64,000 nt of DNA from Ianthella basta (Eukaryota; Porifera; Demospongiae; Verongiida; Ianthellidae), in assembly GCA_964019415.1 (NCBI GenBank), contig OZ025869.1, positions 11,302,598-11,366,597 of the forward strand. Direction: 5' to 3'. Positions 13,601 through 26,976 of this stretch are shown here, piece after piece. The notes under the pieces are model-generated. The model was not told the DNA's origin and made no database searches. It was given only the letters and a program-made list of their open reading frames with translations. The translations under genes were made by a program, and so were the position numbers. Within the stretch, counting starts at the first letter, position 1, and each line of letters starts with the position of its first letter.

Positions 13601-16600
13601 AGATGAGGCAAGAAAGTGCAAGATGAGGAAAGATGAGGCAAGATATTGCAAGGTGAAGCAGGTAATTGCAAGATAAGGCTAGAAATAGCAAGAAGAGGCA
13701 AGATATTGCAAGATGAGGCAAGATTTTTAAAATGAGGCAAGAAATTGCAAGATGAGGCAAGAATCAGAAAGATGAGGCATGATATTGCAAGATTAGGCAA
13801 GTTATTGGAAGATGAGGCAAGAAAATGCAAGATGAGGCAAGATATTGCAACATGAGGCAAGAAATTGCAAGATAAGGCAAGAAAATGGAAGATGAGGGAA
13901 GACATTGCAAGATGAGGCAAAATTTATAAGATGAGGCAAGAAAATGCAAGAAAAGGCAAGAATCAGTAAGATGAGGCATAATATTGCAAGATTAGGCAGG
14001 ATATAGGAAGATGAGGCAAGAAAATGCAAGATGAGGTAAGAAATTATAAGATGAGGCAAGGAAATGCAAGATGAGGCAAGAATCAGCAAGATGAGGCATA
14101 ATATTGCAAGATTAGGCAAGCTATAGGAAGATGAGGAAAGAAAATGCAAGATGAGGCAAGATATTGCAAGATAAGGCAAGAAGTTGCAAGATGAGGCAAG
14201 AAAATGCAAGGCAAGGCAAGAAAATACAAGATGAGGCAAGAATCAATATGATGAGACATAATATTGCAAGATTAGGCAAGATACAGGAAGATGAGGCAAG
14301 AAAATGCAAGATGAGGAAAGATATAGCAAGATGAGGCAAGAAAATGCTAGATGAGGCAAGAATCAGTTAGATGAGACAAGATATAGCAAGATGAGGCAAG
14401 AAATAGCAAGATTAAACAAGATGTAGGAAGATGAGGCAAGAAATAGCAAGATGAGGCAAGAAAGTGCAAGATAAGGCAATATATAGGAAGATAAGGCGAG
14501 AAAATGCCAGACAAGGCAAGATATTGCAAGATGAGGCAGAAATTGCAAGATGAGGCAAGAAAATGCAAGATGAGGCAAGACATTGCAAGATGAGGCAATA
14601 TATAGCAAGATGAGGCAAGAAATAGCAAGATGAGGCAAGATATAGGAAGATGAGGCAAGAAATTGCAAGACGAGGCAAGATACAGCAAGATGAGGCAAAA
14701 TATTGCTAGATAAGGCAAGATATAGCAAAATAAGGCAAGAAAATCCAAGATGAGGCAAGACATTGCAAGATGAGGCAAGGAAATGCAAGACAAGGCAAGA
14801 AAATGCAAGATGAGGCAAGGTATTGCAAGTTTAGGCAAGAAATAGCAAGATGAGGCAAGATATAGCAAGATGAGGCAAGATATTGCAAGATGAGGCAAGA
14901 AACAGCAAGATAAGACATAATATTGCAAGATTAGGCAAGATATAGGAAGATGAGGCAAATAAATGCAAGATGAGGAAAGATATAACAAGATGAGGCAAGA
15001 TATTGCAAGATGAGGCAAGAAATTGCAAGATGAGGCAAGATATTGCGAGATGAGGCAAGAAAATGCAAGATGAGGCTAGAATCAGTAAGATGAGACATAA
15101 TATTGCAAGATTAAGCAATATATAGGAAGATGAGGCAAGAAAATACAAGGAGGAGGAAAGATGAAGCAAGATATTGCAAGATGAAGAAAGAAATTGCAAG
15201 ATAAGGCAAGAAATAGCAAGATGAGGCAAGAAATAGCAAGATGAGGCAAAAAATGCAAGATGAGGGAAGAGATTGCAAGATGAGGCAAGATATTGCAAGA
15301 TGAGACAAAAAATTGAAAGACGAGGCAAGGAAATGCAACAAAGGCAAGAATCAGTAAGATGAGACATAATATTGCAAGATTAGGCAAGCTATAGGAAGAT
15401 GAGGCAAGAAATAGCAAGATTAAACAAGATGTAGGAAGATGAGGCAAGAAATAGCAAGATGAGGCAAGAAACAGCAAGATAAGACATAATATTGCAAGAT
15501 TAGGCAAGATATAGGAAGATGAGGCAAATAAATGCAAGATGAGGAAAGATATAACAAGATGAGGCAAGATATTGCAAGATGAGGCAAGAAATTGCAAGAT
15601 GAGGCAAGATATTGCGAGATGAGGCAAGAAAATGCAAGATGAGGCTAGAATCATGAGACATGAGACAATCAGTAAGATGAGACATAATATTGCAAGATTA
15701 GGCAAGCTATAGGAAGATGAGGCAAGAAATAGCAAGATTAAACAAGATGTAGCAAGATGAGGCAAGATATTGCAAGATGAGGCAAGAAACAGCAAGATAA
15801 GACATAATATTGCAAGATTAGGCAAGACATGGTAAAATGAGGAAAGAAATGCAAGATGAGGCAAGAATCAGCAAGATGAGGCATAAAATTGCAAGATGAG
15901 GCATAAAATTGCAAGATGAGGCAATATATGACGAAATATATAAGGCATGAAATTGCAACATGAGGCAAGAATCAGCAAGATGAGACATAATATTGCAAAA
16001 TTATGCAAGATATAGCAAGATGAGGCAAGACTTAGTAAGATGAGGCCTAATATTGCAAGATGAGGCAAGAAATTGCAAGATGAGGCAAGAAAATGCAAGA
16101 TGAGGCAAGACATTGCAAGAAGAGGCAAGATATAGCAAGATGAGGCAAGAAATAGCCAGATTAGGCAAGAGATAGGAAGATGAGGCAAGAAAGTCCAAGA
16201 TAAGGCAAGATATATGAAGATGAGACAAGAAAATGCAAGATGATGCAAGGTAATGCAAGATGAGGCAAGAAAAAGCAAGATGAGGCAAGATATAGCAAGA
16301 TGAGGCAAGAAATTGCAAGATTAGGCAAGAAATTGCAAGATAAGGCAAGAAAATGCATGATGAGGCAAGATATTGGGAGATGAGGCAAGATATTGCAAGA
16401 TGAGGCATAATATTGCAAGATGGGTTAGATATTGCAAGATGAGGAAAGATATAGCATGATGAGGCAAGAAATTGCAAGATTAGGCAAGATATAGGAAGAT
16501 GAGGCAAGAAAATGCAAGATGAGGAAAGAATCAGCTAGATGAGGCATAATATTGCAATATGAGGCAAGATATGACAAGATGAAGCAAGATGAGGCAAGAT

Positions 16601-19600
16601 ATTGCAAGATGAAGTTAGATATAGCAAGATGAGGCAAAAATTAGCAAGATGAGGACAAATATTGCAAGACGAGGCAAGAAATTGCAAGACGAGGCAAGAC
16701 ATTGCAAGAAGAGGCAAGAAAATGCAAGATGAGGCAAGAATCAGCAAGATGAGGAATAAAAATTGCAAGATGAGGCAAGATAGAGAAAGATGAGGCAAGA
16801 AAATGCAAGATGAGGCAAGATATTACAAGATGAGGCAAGAAAATGCAAGATGAGGCAAGATTCAGTTAGATGAGACAAGATATAGCAAGATGAGGCAAGA
16901 AATAGCAAGATTAAACAAGATGTAGGAAGATGAGGCAAGAAATAGCAAGATGAGGCAGGTTATAGGAAGATGAGGCAAGAAAGTGCAAGATAAGGCAATA
17001 TATAGGAAGATGAGGCAAGAAAATGCAAGAAGTGGCAAGATATTGCAAGATGAGGCAAGACATTGCAAGATGAGGCAAGAAAATGCAAGATGAGGCAAGA
17101 CATTGCAAGATGAGGCAATATATAGCAAGATGAGGCAAGAAATAGCAAGATGAGGCAAGATATAGGAAGATGAGGCAAGAAAGTGCAAGATAAGGCAAGA
17201 TATAGGAAGATGAGGCAAGTTATTGCAAGATGAGGCAAGAAATAGCAAGATGAGGTAAGATATAGCATGATGAGGCAAGATATTGCAAGATGAGGCAAGA
17301 AGTTGCAAGATGAGGCAAGAAAATGCGAGATGAGGCAAGAAAATGCAAGACAAGGCAAGAAAATGCAAGATGAGGCAAGATATTGCAAGTTTAGGCAAGA
17401 AATAGCAAGATAAGGCAAGATATAGCAAGATGAGGCAAGATATTGCAAGATGAGGCAAGAAACAGCAAGATGACGCATAATGTTGCAAGATTAGGTAAGA
17501 TATAGTATAATGAGGAAAGAAATGCAAGATGAGGCAAGAATCAGCAAGATGAGGCATAAAATTGCAAGATGAGTCAATATATGACGAAATATATAAGGCA
17601 AGAAATTGCAACATGAGGCAAGAATCAGCAAGATGAGACATAATATTGCAAGATTAGGCAAGGTATAGCATGATGAGGCAAGAATTAGTAAGATGAGGCC
17701 TAATATTGCAAGATGAGGCAAGAAATTGCAAGATGAGGCAAGAAAATGCAAGATGAGGCAAGATATTGCAAGATGAGGCAAGAAATAGCAAGATCAAACA
17801 AGATATATGAAGATGAGGCAAGAAAATGCAAGATGAGGCAAGACATTGCAAGATGAGGCAATATATAGCAAGATGAGGCAAGAAATAGCAAGATGAGGCA
17901 AGATATAAGAAGATGAGGCAAGAAATTGCAAGATAAGGCAAGATATAGGAAGATGAGGCAAGTTATTGCAAGATGAGGCAAGAAATAGCAAGATGAGGTA
18001 AGATATAGCAAGATGAGGCAAGATATTGCAAGATGAGGCAAGAAGTTGCAAGATGAGGCAAGAAAATGCAAGATGAGGCAAGAAAATGCAAGACAAGGCA
18101 AGAAAATGCAAGATGAGGCAAGATATTGCAAGTTTAGGCAAGATATAGCAAGATGAGGCAAGATATAGCAAGATGAGGCAAGATATTGCAAGATGAGGCA
18201 AGATATTGCAAGATGAGGCAAGAAACAGCAAGATGACGCATAATGTTGCAAGATTAGGCAAGACATAGTATAATGAGGAAAGAAATGCAAGATGAGGCAA
18301 GAATCAGCAAGATGAGGCATAAAATTGCATGATGAGTCAATATATGACGAAATATATAAGGCAAGAAATAGCAACATGAGGCAAGAATCAGCAAGATGAG
18401 ACATAATATTGCAAGATTAGGCAAGGTACAGCAAGATGAGGCAAGATTTAGTAAGATGAGGCCTAATATTGCAAGATGAGGCAAGAAATTGCAAGATGAG
18501 GCAAGAAAATGCAAGATGAGGCAAGACATTGCAAGAAGAGGCAAGATATAGCAAGATGAGGCAAGAAATAGCCAGATGAGGCAATATATAGGAAGATGAG
18601 GCAAGAAAGTGCAAGATAAGGCAAGATATATGAAGATGAGGCAAGAAAATGCAAGACGAGGCAAGATATTGCAAGATGAGGCAAGAAATTGCAAGATGAG
18701 GCAAAAAATGCAAGATGAGGCAAGAAAATGCAGCAAAGGCAAGAATCAGTATATGATGAGACATAATATTGCAAGATTAGGCAAGATATAGGAAGATGAG
18801 GCAAGAAAAAGCAAGATGAGGTAAGATATTGCAAGATGAGGCAAGAAAATGCAAGATGAGGCAAGATATAGCAAGATGAAGAAAGATATTGCAAGATGAG
18901 GCAAGAAATTGCAAGATGAGGTATGAAAATGCAAGATGAGGCAAGAATCAGCAAGATGAGGCATAATATTACAAGATTAGGCGAGATATAGGAAGATGAG
19001 GCAAGAATACAAGATGAGGCAAGATGTTGCAAGTTGAGGCAAGGAATTGCAAGATGAGGCTAGGAAATGCAAGATGAGGGAGGATATTGCAAGATGTGGA
19101 AAGATATTGCAAGATGAGGCGAGAAATTGCAAGATGAGGCTAGAAAATGTAAGATGAGGCAAGAATCAGCAAGATGAGGCATAGTCTTGCTAGATTAGGC
19201 AAGATATAGGAAGATGAAGCACGAAAATGCAAGATGAGGCAAGAAATTGCAAGATGAGGCAAGAAAATGCAAGATGAGGCAAGAAACAGCAAGATGAGGC
19301 ATAATATTGCAAGATTAGGCAAGACATAGTAAAATGAGGAAAGAAATGCAAGATGAGGCTAAAATCAGCAAGATGAGGCATAATATTGCAAGATGAGGCA
19401 ATATATGACGAAATATATAAGGCAAGACATTGCAACATGAGGCAAGAATCAGCAAGATTAGGCCTAATATTGCAAGATGAGGCAAGAAATTGCAAGATGA
19501 GGCAAGAAAATGCAAGATGAGGCAAGACATTGCAAGAAGAGGCAAGATATAGCAAGATAAGGCAAGATATAGGAAGATGAGGCAAGATATTGCAAGATGA

Positions 19601-22487
19601 AGTTAGATATAGCAAGACGAGGCTTAATATTGCAAGATTAGGTAAGATATAGGAAGTTGAGGCAAGAAAATGCAAGATAAGGAAAGATATTGCAAGATGA
19701 GGCGAGAAATTTCAAGATGAGGAAAGCTACAGCAAGATTAGGTAAGAAATAGCAAGATGAGACAAGAAAATACAAGATGAGGCATACATTAGCAAGATGA
19801 GGCATACATTAGCAAGATGAGGCATAATTTTGCAAGATTAAGTAAGATATAGAAAGATGAGGCAAGAAAATTCAAGATGAGGTAAGAAAATGCAAGATGA
19901 TGCAAGATAATGCAAGATGAGGCAAGAAAAAGCAAGATGAGGCAAGATATAGCAAGATGGGGCAAGAAATTGCAAGATTAGATAAGAAATTGCAAGATAA
20001 GGCAAGAAAATGCAAGATGAGGCAAGATATTGGTAGATGAGGCAAGATATTGTAAGGTGAGGCATAATATTGCAAGATGGGTTAGATATTGCAAGATGAG
20101 GCAAGATATAACATGATGAGGCAAGAAATTGCAAGATTAGGCAGGAATCAGTTAGATGAGGCATAATATTGCAATATGAGGCAAGATATGAGAAGATGAA
20201 GCAAGATGAGGCAAGAATTAGCAAGATGAGGCCAAATATTGCAAGACGAGGTAAGAAATTGCAAGATGAGGCAAGAAAATGTAAGATGAAGCAAGACATT
20301 GCAAGATGAGGCAAGAAATAGCAAGATGAGGCAAGAATCAGCAAGATGAGGCATGATAGTGCAAGATTTGGCAAGATATAGGAAGATGAGGCAAGAAAAT
20401 GCAAGATGAGGCAAGATATTGCAAGATGAGACAAGAAAATGAAGATGAGGCAAGAATCAGTTAGATGAGACATAATATTGCAAGATTAGGCAAGATATAG
20501 CAAGATGAGGCAAGAATTAGTAAGATGAGGCCTAATATTGCAAGATGAGGCAAGAAATTGCAAGATGAGGCAAGAAAATGCAAGATGAGGCAAGAATTAG
20601 CAAGATGAGGCATAATAGTGCAAGATGAGGCAAGAAATTGCAAGATGAGGCAAGAAAATGCAAGATGAGGCAAGAATCAGCAAGATGAGGCATAATATTG
20701 CAAGATTAGGCAAGATATAGGAAGATGAGGCAAGAAAATGCAAGATGAGGCAAGATATTGCAAGATGAGACAAGAAAATGCTAGATGAGTCAAGAATCAG
20801 TATGATGAGACATAATATTGCAAGATAAGGTAAGATAAAGCAAGATGAGGCAAGAATTAGTAAGATGAGGCCTAATATTGCAAGATGAGGCGAGCAATTG
20901 CAAGATGAGGCAAGAAAATGCAAGATGAGGCAAGAAATAGCAAGTTGAGGCAAGAAATAGCAAGATGAGGCAAGATATAGGAAGATGAGGCAAGAAAGTG
21001 CAAGATAAGGCAAGATATAGGAAGATAAGGCAAGATAATGCAAGACGAGGCAAGATATTGCAAGATGAGGCAAGAAAATGCAAGATTAGGCAAGAAATAG
21101 CAAGATGAGGCAAGAAATAGCAAGATGAGGCAAGTTATAGGAAGATGAGGCAAGAAAGTGCAAGATAAGGCAAGATATAGGAAGATAAGGCAAGATAATG
21201 CAAGACAAGGCAAGATATTGCAAGATGAGGCAAGAAATTGCAAGATGAGGAAGAAACAGCAAGATGAGGCAAGATATTGCAAGATGAGGCAAGAAAATGC
21301 AAGATGAGGGAAGATATTGCAAGATGTGGAAAGATATTGCAAGATGAGGCAAGAAATTGCAAGATGAGGCAAGAAAATGCAAGATGAGGCATAATAGTGC
21401 AAGATTAGGCAAGATATGGGAAGATGAGGCAAGAAAATGCAAGATGAGGCAAGATACTGCAAGTTTAGGCAAGAACTAGCAAGATGAGGTAAGATATAGC
21501 AAGATGAGGCAAGATATTGCAAGATGAGGCAAGAAATTGCAAGATGAGGCATGAAAATGCATGACGAGGCAAGATATAGGAAGATGAGGCAAGAAAATGC
21601 AAGACGAGGCAAGATATTGGAAGATGAGGCAAGAAATTGCAAGATGAGGCAAGAATATGCAAGATGAGGCAAGATATAGCATGATGAAGTGAGATATAGC
21701 AAGATGAGGCTTAATATTGCAAGATTAGGTAAGATATAGGAAGATGAGGAAAGAAAATGCAAGATAAGGCAAGATATTGCAAGATGAGACAAAAAATTTC
21801 AAGATGCGGAAAACTATTGCAAGATTAGGCAAGAAATAGTAGGATGTGGAAGAAAATGCAAGATGAGGCAAACATCAGCAAGATGAGGCATAATTTTGCA
21901 AGATTAAGTAAGATATAGAAAGATGAGGCAAGAAAATTCAAGATGAGGCAAGAAAATGCAAGATGATGCAAGATAATGCAAGATTATGCAAGAAATTGCA
22001 GGACGAGGCAAGATATAGCAAGATGAGGCAAGATATTGCAAGATTAGGCAAGAAATTGCAAGATAAAACATGAAAATGCAAGATGAGGCAAGATATTGGG
22101 AGATGAGGCAAGATATTGCAAGATGAGGCATAACATTGACAGATGGGTTAGATATGGCAAGATGAGGCAAGATATAGCATGATGAGGCAAGAAATTGCAA
22201 GATTAGTCAAGATATAGGAAGATAAGGCAAGAATCAGCAAAATGAGGCAAGAATCAGCAAGATGAGGCATAATAGTGCAAGATTAGGCTAGATATAGGAA
22301 GATGAGGCAAGAAAACGCAAGATGAGGCAAGAATCAGTTAGATGAGGCATAATATTGCAATATGAGGCAAGATATGACAAGATGAAGTTAGATATAGCAA
22401 GATGAGGCAAGAATTAGCAAGATGAGGCCAAATATTGCAAGATGAGGCAAGAAAGTGCAAGATGAGGCAAGAAAATGCAAGATGAGG
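4612..22487 (+). repeat. Giant 20-bp satellite, block 1 (about 17.9 kb)
   Basis: Uninterrupted head-to-tail copies of a 20-bp monomer, consensus GCAAGATGAGGCAAGAAATT, whose last four to five bases vary most. The monomer is itself two related 10-mers, GCAAGATGAG and GCAAGAAATT, and occasional 10-bp half-steps (ATGAGGCAAGATGAGGCAAG) occur. Orientation never flips. The listed strand is purine-rich (15 of 20 bases) with G well above C. Variant monomers recur in fixed orders, and blocks of hundreds of bases are duplicated, for example 8821-9120 and 9241-9540. Long minus-strand open frames result from the lack of stop codons in this composition; none is supported as a gene. Confidence 0.97.
8821..9540 (+). 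repeat. 420-bp tandem higher-order duplication inside the satellite
   Basis: 8821-9120 and 9241-9540 match base for base except for about two substitutions, at an offset of 420 bp (21 monomers). Shared rare variants include GGCAACG, TATAGGTAGATGAAGC and GACGAGAC. A shorter 100-bp duplication (8721-8820 against 8821-8920) is nested in it. Such near-identity next to divergent monomers shows recent local amplification. Confidence 0.9.
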
Positions 22488-22741
22488 TGTACTGTATACA
22501 CTGATTTATGGTTTTGTCTGTTACTATTTGTGGTAGTGTTACATTATTATTTGCTGTTATATTTGGTAGTGACTGCTGTGTCTGCTGTTATACTTAGTAG
22601 CATGTCTGGTGATCACTTATTGCGCATGCGTAGTGTGTTGGCACGTTGTTGCAGTGTTATTTGGAATCATTGCTGGCGGTGTTCCCAGTGCGTTGCATGA
22701 TCGAGTCGCGATCGTTTGTCTGTGATAGAGAAGACATCACA
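22488..22741 (+). repeat. 5' LTR
   Basis: It begins TGTACTGTATACACTG and ends GACATCACA. It matches the 3' LTR except at about 22677-22679 (TGGCGG here, TGATGG there). Confidence 0.95.
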
Positions 22742-22743
22742 AG

Positions 22744-22761
22744 TGGCGACGAAGGTGGGAT
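22744..22761 (+). promoter_or_regulatory. Primer-binding site, probably tRNA-Ser-like
   Basis: TGGCGACGAAGGTGGGAT starts two bases after the 5' LTR and ends exactly at the gag ATG. TGG pairs with a tRNA CCA end; the next C implies a G discriminator base, which is usual for serine tRNAs. The tRNA identity is inference. Confidence 0.7.
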
Positions 22762-23193
22762 ATGGCAGTTGCAGCAATTGGTCAAGTGGAGACCTTCAAT
22801 GCCGACCGCAAATCGATCGCGGCTTATCTGGAGAGGATTGACTTGTTCCTGGCGGCTAACGCGATACCGGACGACCGCAAAGTCCCAGTTTTTCTTACCC
22901 TCATTGGTGGACAGACGTATGCCCTCTTGAGGGACTTGTTGTCACCAGTTAAACCATCCGTGAAAACGCTGGCGCAGCTCAAGGAGACGCTGAAGAAGCA
23001 CTATGAACCCAAGAAGATCATTATGGCGGAACGTTTTCGGTTCCATCAGCGACGACAGGAACCGGGAGAGACCGTGGCCAAATTCGAAGCGGAGTTGCGG
23101 AAGTTGGCATCCAGGTGTGAGTTTGGGGAAGGGCTGGAAGATGCTTTGATGGATCGATTGGTTTGTGGCCTGAGGGAGGAGTTGCACCCGTAA
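22762..23193 (+). pseudogene. gag: Ty3/gypsy Gag, N-terminal part, ends at a premature stop
   Basis: 143 codons begin at the ATG directly behind the primer-binding site. The protein resembles the capsid-type Gag of K02A2.6-like metazoan elements (AAYLERIDLFLAAN near residue 20, RFRFHQRRQEPGE near residue 92, LMDRLVCGLREEL near the end). The frame closes with TAA at 23191-23193. The rest of Gag, including both zinc knuckles, continues in another frame from just after this point, so there is a one-base frame break at about 23190-23197. Programmed frameshifting is unlikely because the break lies in mid-Gag, before the zinc knuckles, with no slippery heptamer seen. Gag would form the particle that packages element RNA. 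Confidence 0.8.
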
Positions 23194-23196
23194 GTG

Positions 23197-25534
23197 CCTG
23201 CTAGCTGAGTCCGAGTTGACTCTGAGTAAGGCACTGACCATAGCACATAGCTTGGAGTTAGCAGAGCAGAATGCTAGAGAGTTGAGAGGTGCTGTCTCCA
23301 GTAGTGCTGTTCACCAGGTTTCTCATAGCAGGACCCCATACAAAGGGCCAGCCCAGTGTCATAGCAGCAGTAAACCCCAGGGTCGTGGGAAGGAGTGCTA
23401 TCGCTGCGGTAGCACTGATCACTTGGCTGCTACATGTCGTTTTACTGATACCATTTGCCACCAGTGCAAGAAAAAGGGGCATTTGGCTCGTGTCTGCCGT
23501 TCAGCCAAGTCTAGAGGGGGGCACAAGGGTGCTAGGCCTCAGGGCTCTAGAACACAGCGACTGGCTGCAGTGGAGGTGTCAGAGGAAGCCGACCTTCCTA
23601 TTATGTGCCTAGGATCCAGGCGGACTGATCCAATGGTAGTAGAGGTCGGGGTAGAGGGTGTCCCTGTGTCAATGGAAGTTGACACAGGTGCGGCTGTGTC
23701 CATAATGTCACTGAAGCAGCAACAGGAGCTGTTTCTGGATGGACAGCTCCAGCCGGCTGGTATTGCCTTGCACACATACACTGCACAGCGAGTGGAAGTG
23801 GTGGGCAGGTTGCCTGTCCATGTTGTGTACAAAGACCAGGAGAAGGATCTGTCATTGGTCATAGTGAAGAGCGAGGGACCAGCCTTGCTAGGGAGAGATT
23901 GGCTGGCTCACATTCGCCTGGACTGGGCTCTCCTTGCATACCAGACACGAGGTAATCTTCCGCTGGAGGAGCTTCTGCACAAATACGAAGATGTATTCCG
24001 TGAGGAGCTCGGGACGGTGAAGTCAGTTCAGGTCAATTTGAAGTTGAAGGAGAATAGCCAGCCCAAGTTTTTTCGTCCAGGTTCGGTCCCTTTTGCCATC
24101 AAAGATGCGATTGGCAAAGAAATTGAACGTTTAGAATCCAGTGGAGTCTTGGAGAAGGTAGAGTTCAGTAAGTGGGCTACTCCCATCGTACCTGTCTCCA
24201 AGAAAGATGGTTCTTTCCGTCTTTGTGGTGACTACAAGGTAACCCTTAACCCTGCTCTGGAGGTGGACCAGCACCCTCTTCCCAAACCAGAAGAGATCTT
24301 CGCCTCATTGGCTGGTGGCCAGTCGTTTAGTAAGCTGGATTTGTCGCAAGCGTATCAGCAGTTGCCGTTAGATGCTGCTTCCAGTGAGCCGGTGACAATC
24401 AATACACATCTTGGTCTTTACCGTTATACCTGCTTGCCATTTGGCGTGGCCTCTGCTCCCGCCATATTTCAACGCACCATGGACGCGGTCCTCCATGGTT
24501 TGCCTCGGGTGATGTGTTACTTGGATGACATCATCCTGACTGGGTCGACCGAGGCAAAGCACTTAGCCACTCTAGCAACTGTCCTGGAGCGCCTCCGTAG
24601 CCATGGGTTCAGGTTGAAGCGTCAGAAGTGCTCATTCCTTCAGCCGTCGGTAGAGTACTTGGGGCATGTGGTGGATGCACAAGGTCTGCACACAACCAGA
24701 GGAAAACAGCAGGCCATGGCAGATGCTCCTACACCCACCAATCTCACTGAGTTGCGTTCCTTCCTGGGGTTGGTGAACTATTATGGACGGTTCATTTCAA
24801 ACCTGGCAACCCGGTTACAACCTTTGACTCAGTTGCTCCACAAGGGTGAGTCATGGAAGTGGACAGTGGAGTGTGAAACAGCGTTCAGGGACATCAAGGC
24901 AGTTTTGTCTTCGTCACAGGTCCTTGCCCATTACGACCCGTCATTGCCTCTATCACTTGCAGCTGATGCGTCATCATACGGAGTGGGTGCCGTAATCTCT
25001 CTGCAGTATTCGGATGGGTCGGAGAGGCCCATTGCCTATGCCTCACGTACGCTAACAGCCAGTGAGAAGAACTATCCGCAAATCGAAAAGGAAGCTTTGG
25101 CCCTGGTGTTTGGTGTCAAACGGTTTCACCAGTACCTGTATGGACGGAAGTTTTGCCTTATAACGGATCACAAACCCCTGACAACCATCCTGGCCTCAGA
25201 TCAGGCTATTCCTTCGCTGTCTGCTGCTCGCTTGCAGAGATGGGCTATTCTGCTGTCAGCCTATCGTTATGACATCCGTTTTCGTCGTACACAGGATCAC
25301 GCAAATGCTGATGGGTTGTCACGGCTGCCAGTGTCCGTTCCACCTGGAGAGGAGTTCTCCAGTGTAGCAGCCTGTTTCAACCTCGCACAGATTAACTCAC
25401 TTCCAGTCACAGCTGGCGCAGTCGCTACAGCCACACGGCAGGATCCCCTTTTGAGTAAGGTGTTGCTGTACTTGCGGCAAGGGTGGCCTGCTAGTGTGCC
25501 AGCGAACTGCAGCCGTTCTCGTCACGTCGGCTGA
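23197..25534 (+). pseudogene. pol: Ty3/gypsy Gag zinc knuckles, protease, reverse transcriptase, RNase H
   Basis: One long open frame; residues are counted from 23216. Two CCHC knuckles (61-74 and 81-94, C-X2-C-X4-H-X4-C) finish Gag. An aspartic protease follows with DTGA at 156-159. Reverse transcriptase shows LDLSQAY (374-380) and catalytic YLDD (435-438). RNase H shows the acidic set D584, E624, D651 (ITDHKP) and D699 (NADGLSR). The codon at 23216 is TTG, so it is not a genuine start; the frame joins Gag through the break near 23193. The frame ends at a stop at 25532-25534, in the linker before integrase, where a further frame change near 25500 moves the coding sequence into the frame used downstream. 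All core RT and RNase H motifs are intact; only continuity is lost. Confidence 0.9.
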
Positions 25535-25542
25535 AGCTCACC

Positions 25543-26976
25543 GTGGAAAGCCAATGTCTGCTATGGGGCATCCGAGTGGTTGTTCCTCAGAAGCTGAGGG
25601 CCTCAGTCTTGAAAGAGCTGCACAGTGACCATGGTGGAATGGTCAGGATGAAGTCTGTGGCGAGGAGCTATTTCTGGTGGCCAGGTCTTGACAAGGATGT
25701 AGAGGGGATTGTGAAATCCTGCCAGTCATGCCAGGCTGTCAAGAGTGCTCCCAGTAGTGCACCTTTGCACCCGTGGGTCTGGCCGGAGCATCCATGGCAA
25801 CGGGTGCACATTGACTTTGCTGGGCCGTTTAAGGGTAGGATGTTCTTTCTACTCATTGATGCACACTCCAAGTGGCCAGAAATCCATGAAATGCCATCAA
25901 CCACTGCCGATCGCACCATTGCGGTGCTGAGACACATCTTCGCAGCTTTTGGGTTGCCTCAGCAAGTGGTATCTGACAATGGGCCACAGTTTACTTCAGG
26001 AGAGTTCATGGAGTTCTTGCAGTCAAATGGGGTGAAGCATGTGCGGACAGCACCGTATCATCCTTCCTCGAATGGAGCAGTTGAACGTCTGGTGTAAACG
26101 TTTAAGCAGTCAATGAAAGCCGGAGAGGGGGATGGCAGACCACTGCAGCACCAGTTGCAGAGTTTTCTCATGTCTTATCGCAGTACTCCACATGCCACAA
26201 CTGGGGTATCACCAGCGTCTTTGTTTCTTGGTCGTCCCATCCGAACTCGGTTTGACTTGTTGAGGCCTAACCTGGGAGAGAGAGTTTGTGTTTCCCAAGG
26301 CAAGCAGAAATGCCACCATGACAGGAAAGGCACACTGAGAGAGTTTGCAGTCGGTGCTAGGGTGATGGTGCGAGATGGGAGGGATGCATTTCGTTGGGTT
26401 CCAGGTACTATTCTGGAACGTCGAGGACCAGTCTCGTACGTGGTAGAATTGGATAGTGGTGTGGTTGGCAGGAAGCATGTGGATCACATCCGAGCCTGGG
26501 AAGAGCAGGACTCAGACTTGCCATCAGCCACCCAGACTCCGACACCGGAGCCAATTGATGTGTTGCCACCGGTATCCTTGCCAGAGGGAACTGTTGTGGC
26601 TGGTACTGATAGTTCCGTAGAGTCAGTGTCACCTTCACAGGTGAATCCTGTGTCATCTGGGCTGCCGCCTCAGCCCTCAGCAGAGGACACACGCGTCCTC
26701 CACAAGTACGACGTTCAACACGGGTTTACCGTCCCGTGGACAGATTTACCTTTTGATTCATTGGGTTTTGTTTTAAGAGGGGAGGAGTGTACTGTATACA
26801 CTGATTTATGGTTTTGTCTGTTACTATTTGTGGTAGTGTTACATTATTATTTGCTGTTATATTTGGTAGTGACTGCTGTGTCTGCTGTTATACTTAGTAG
26901 CATGTCTGGTGATCACTTATTGCGCATGCGTAGTGTGTTGGCACGTTGTTGCAGTGTTATTTGGAATCATTGCTGA
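25543..26976 (+). pseudogene. pol: Ty3/gypsy integrase, interrupted by one in-frame stop
   Basis: The first part, 25543-26097 (184 codons), has the zinc-binding H27/H30 and C60/C63 set, then the catalytic core D91 (HIDFAGPF), D145 (VSDNGPQFT) and E181 with 35 residues between the last two, the D,D35E signature. A TAA at 26095-26097 interrupts the frame. Coding resumes in the same frame to about 26976 with the C-terminal domain, including a GPY/F-type module (RRGPVSYVVELDSG, about 26423-26464) and a Pro/Ser-rich tail. The frame runs through the polypurine tract into the 3' LTR and stops at a TGA created by one of the two LTR differences. The protein would insert element cDNA into the host genome. 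Confidence 0.88.
26775..26787 (+). promoter_or_regulatory. Polypurine tract for plus-strand priming
   Basis: AAGAGGGGAGGAG is all purine and abuts the 3' LTR, the position of the plus-strand primer in LTR elements. Confidence 0.85.

Noticed and set aside
18609-18791. Plus-strand frame of Lys/Arg-rich repeats in the satellite
   Set aside because: The plus strand normally carries a TGA every 60 bases; this frame is open only because of a few local variants.
22455-22700. Hydrophobic open frame spanning the 5' LTR edge
   Set aside because: It starts in satellite and runs through the LTR; the same hydrophobic stretch is a translation of LTR DNA.
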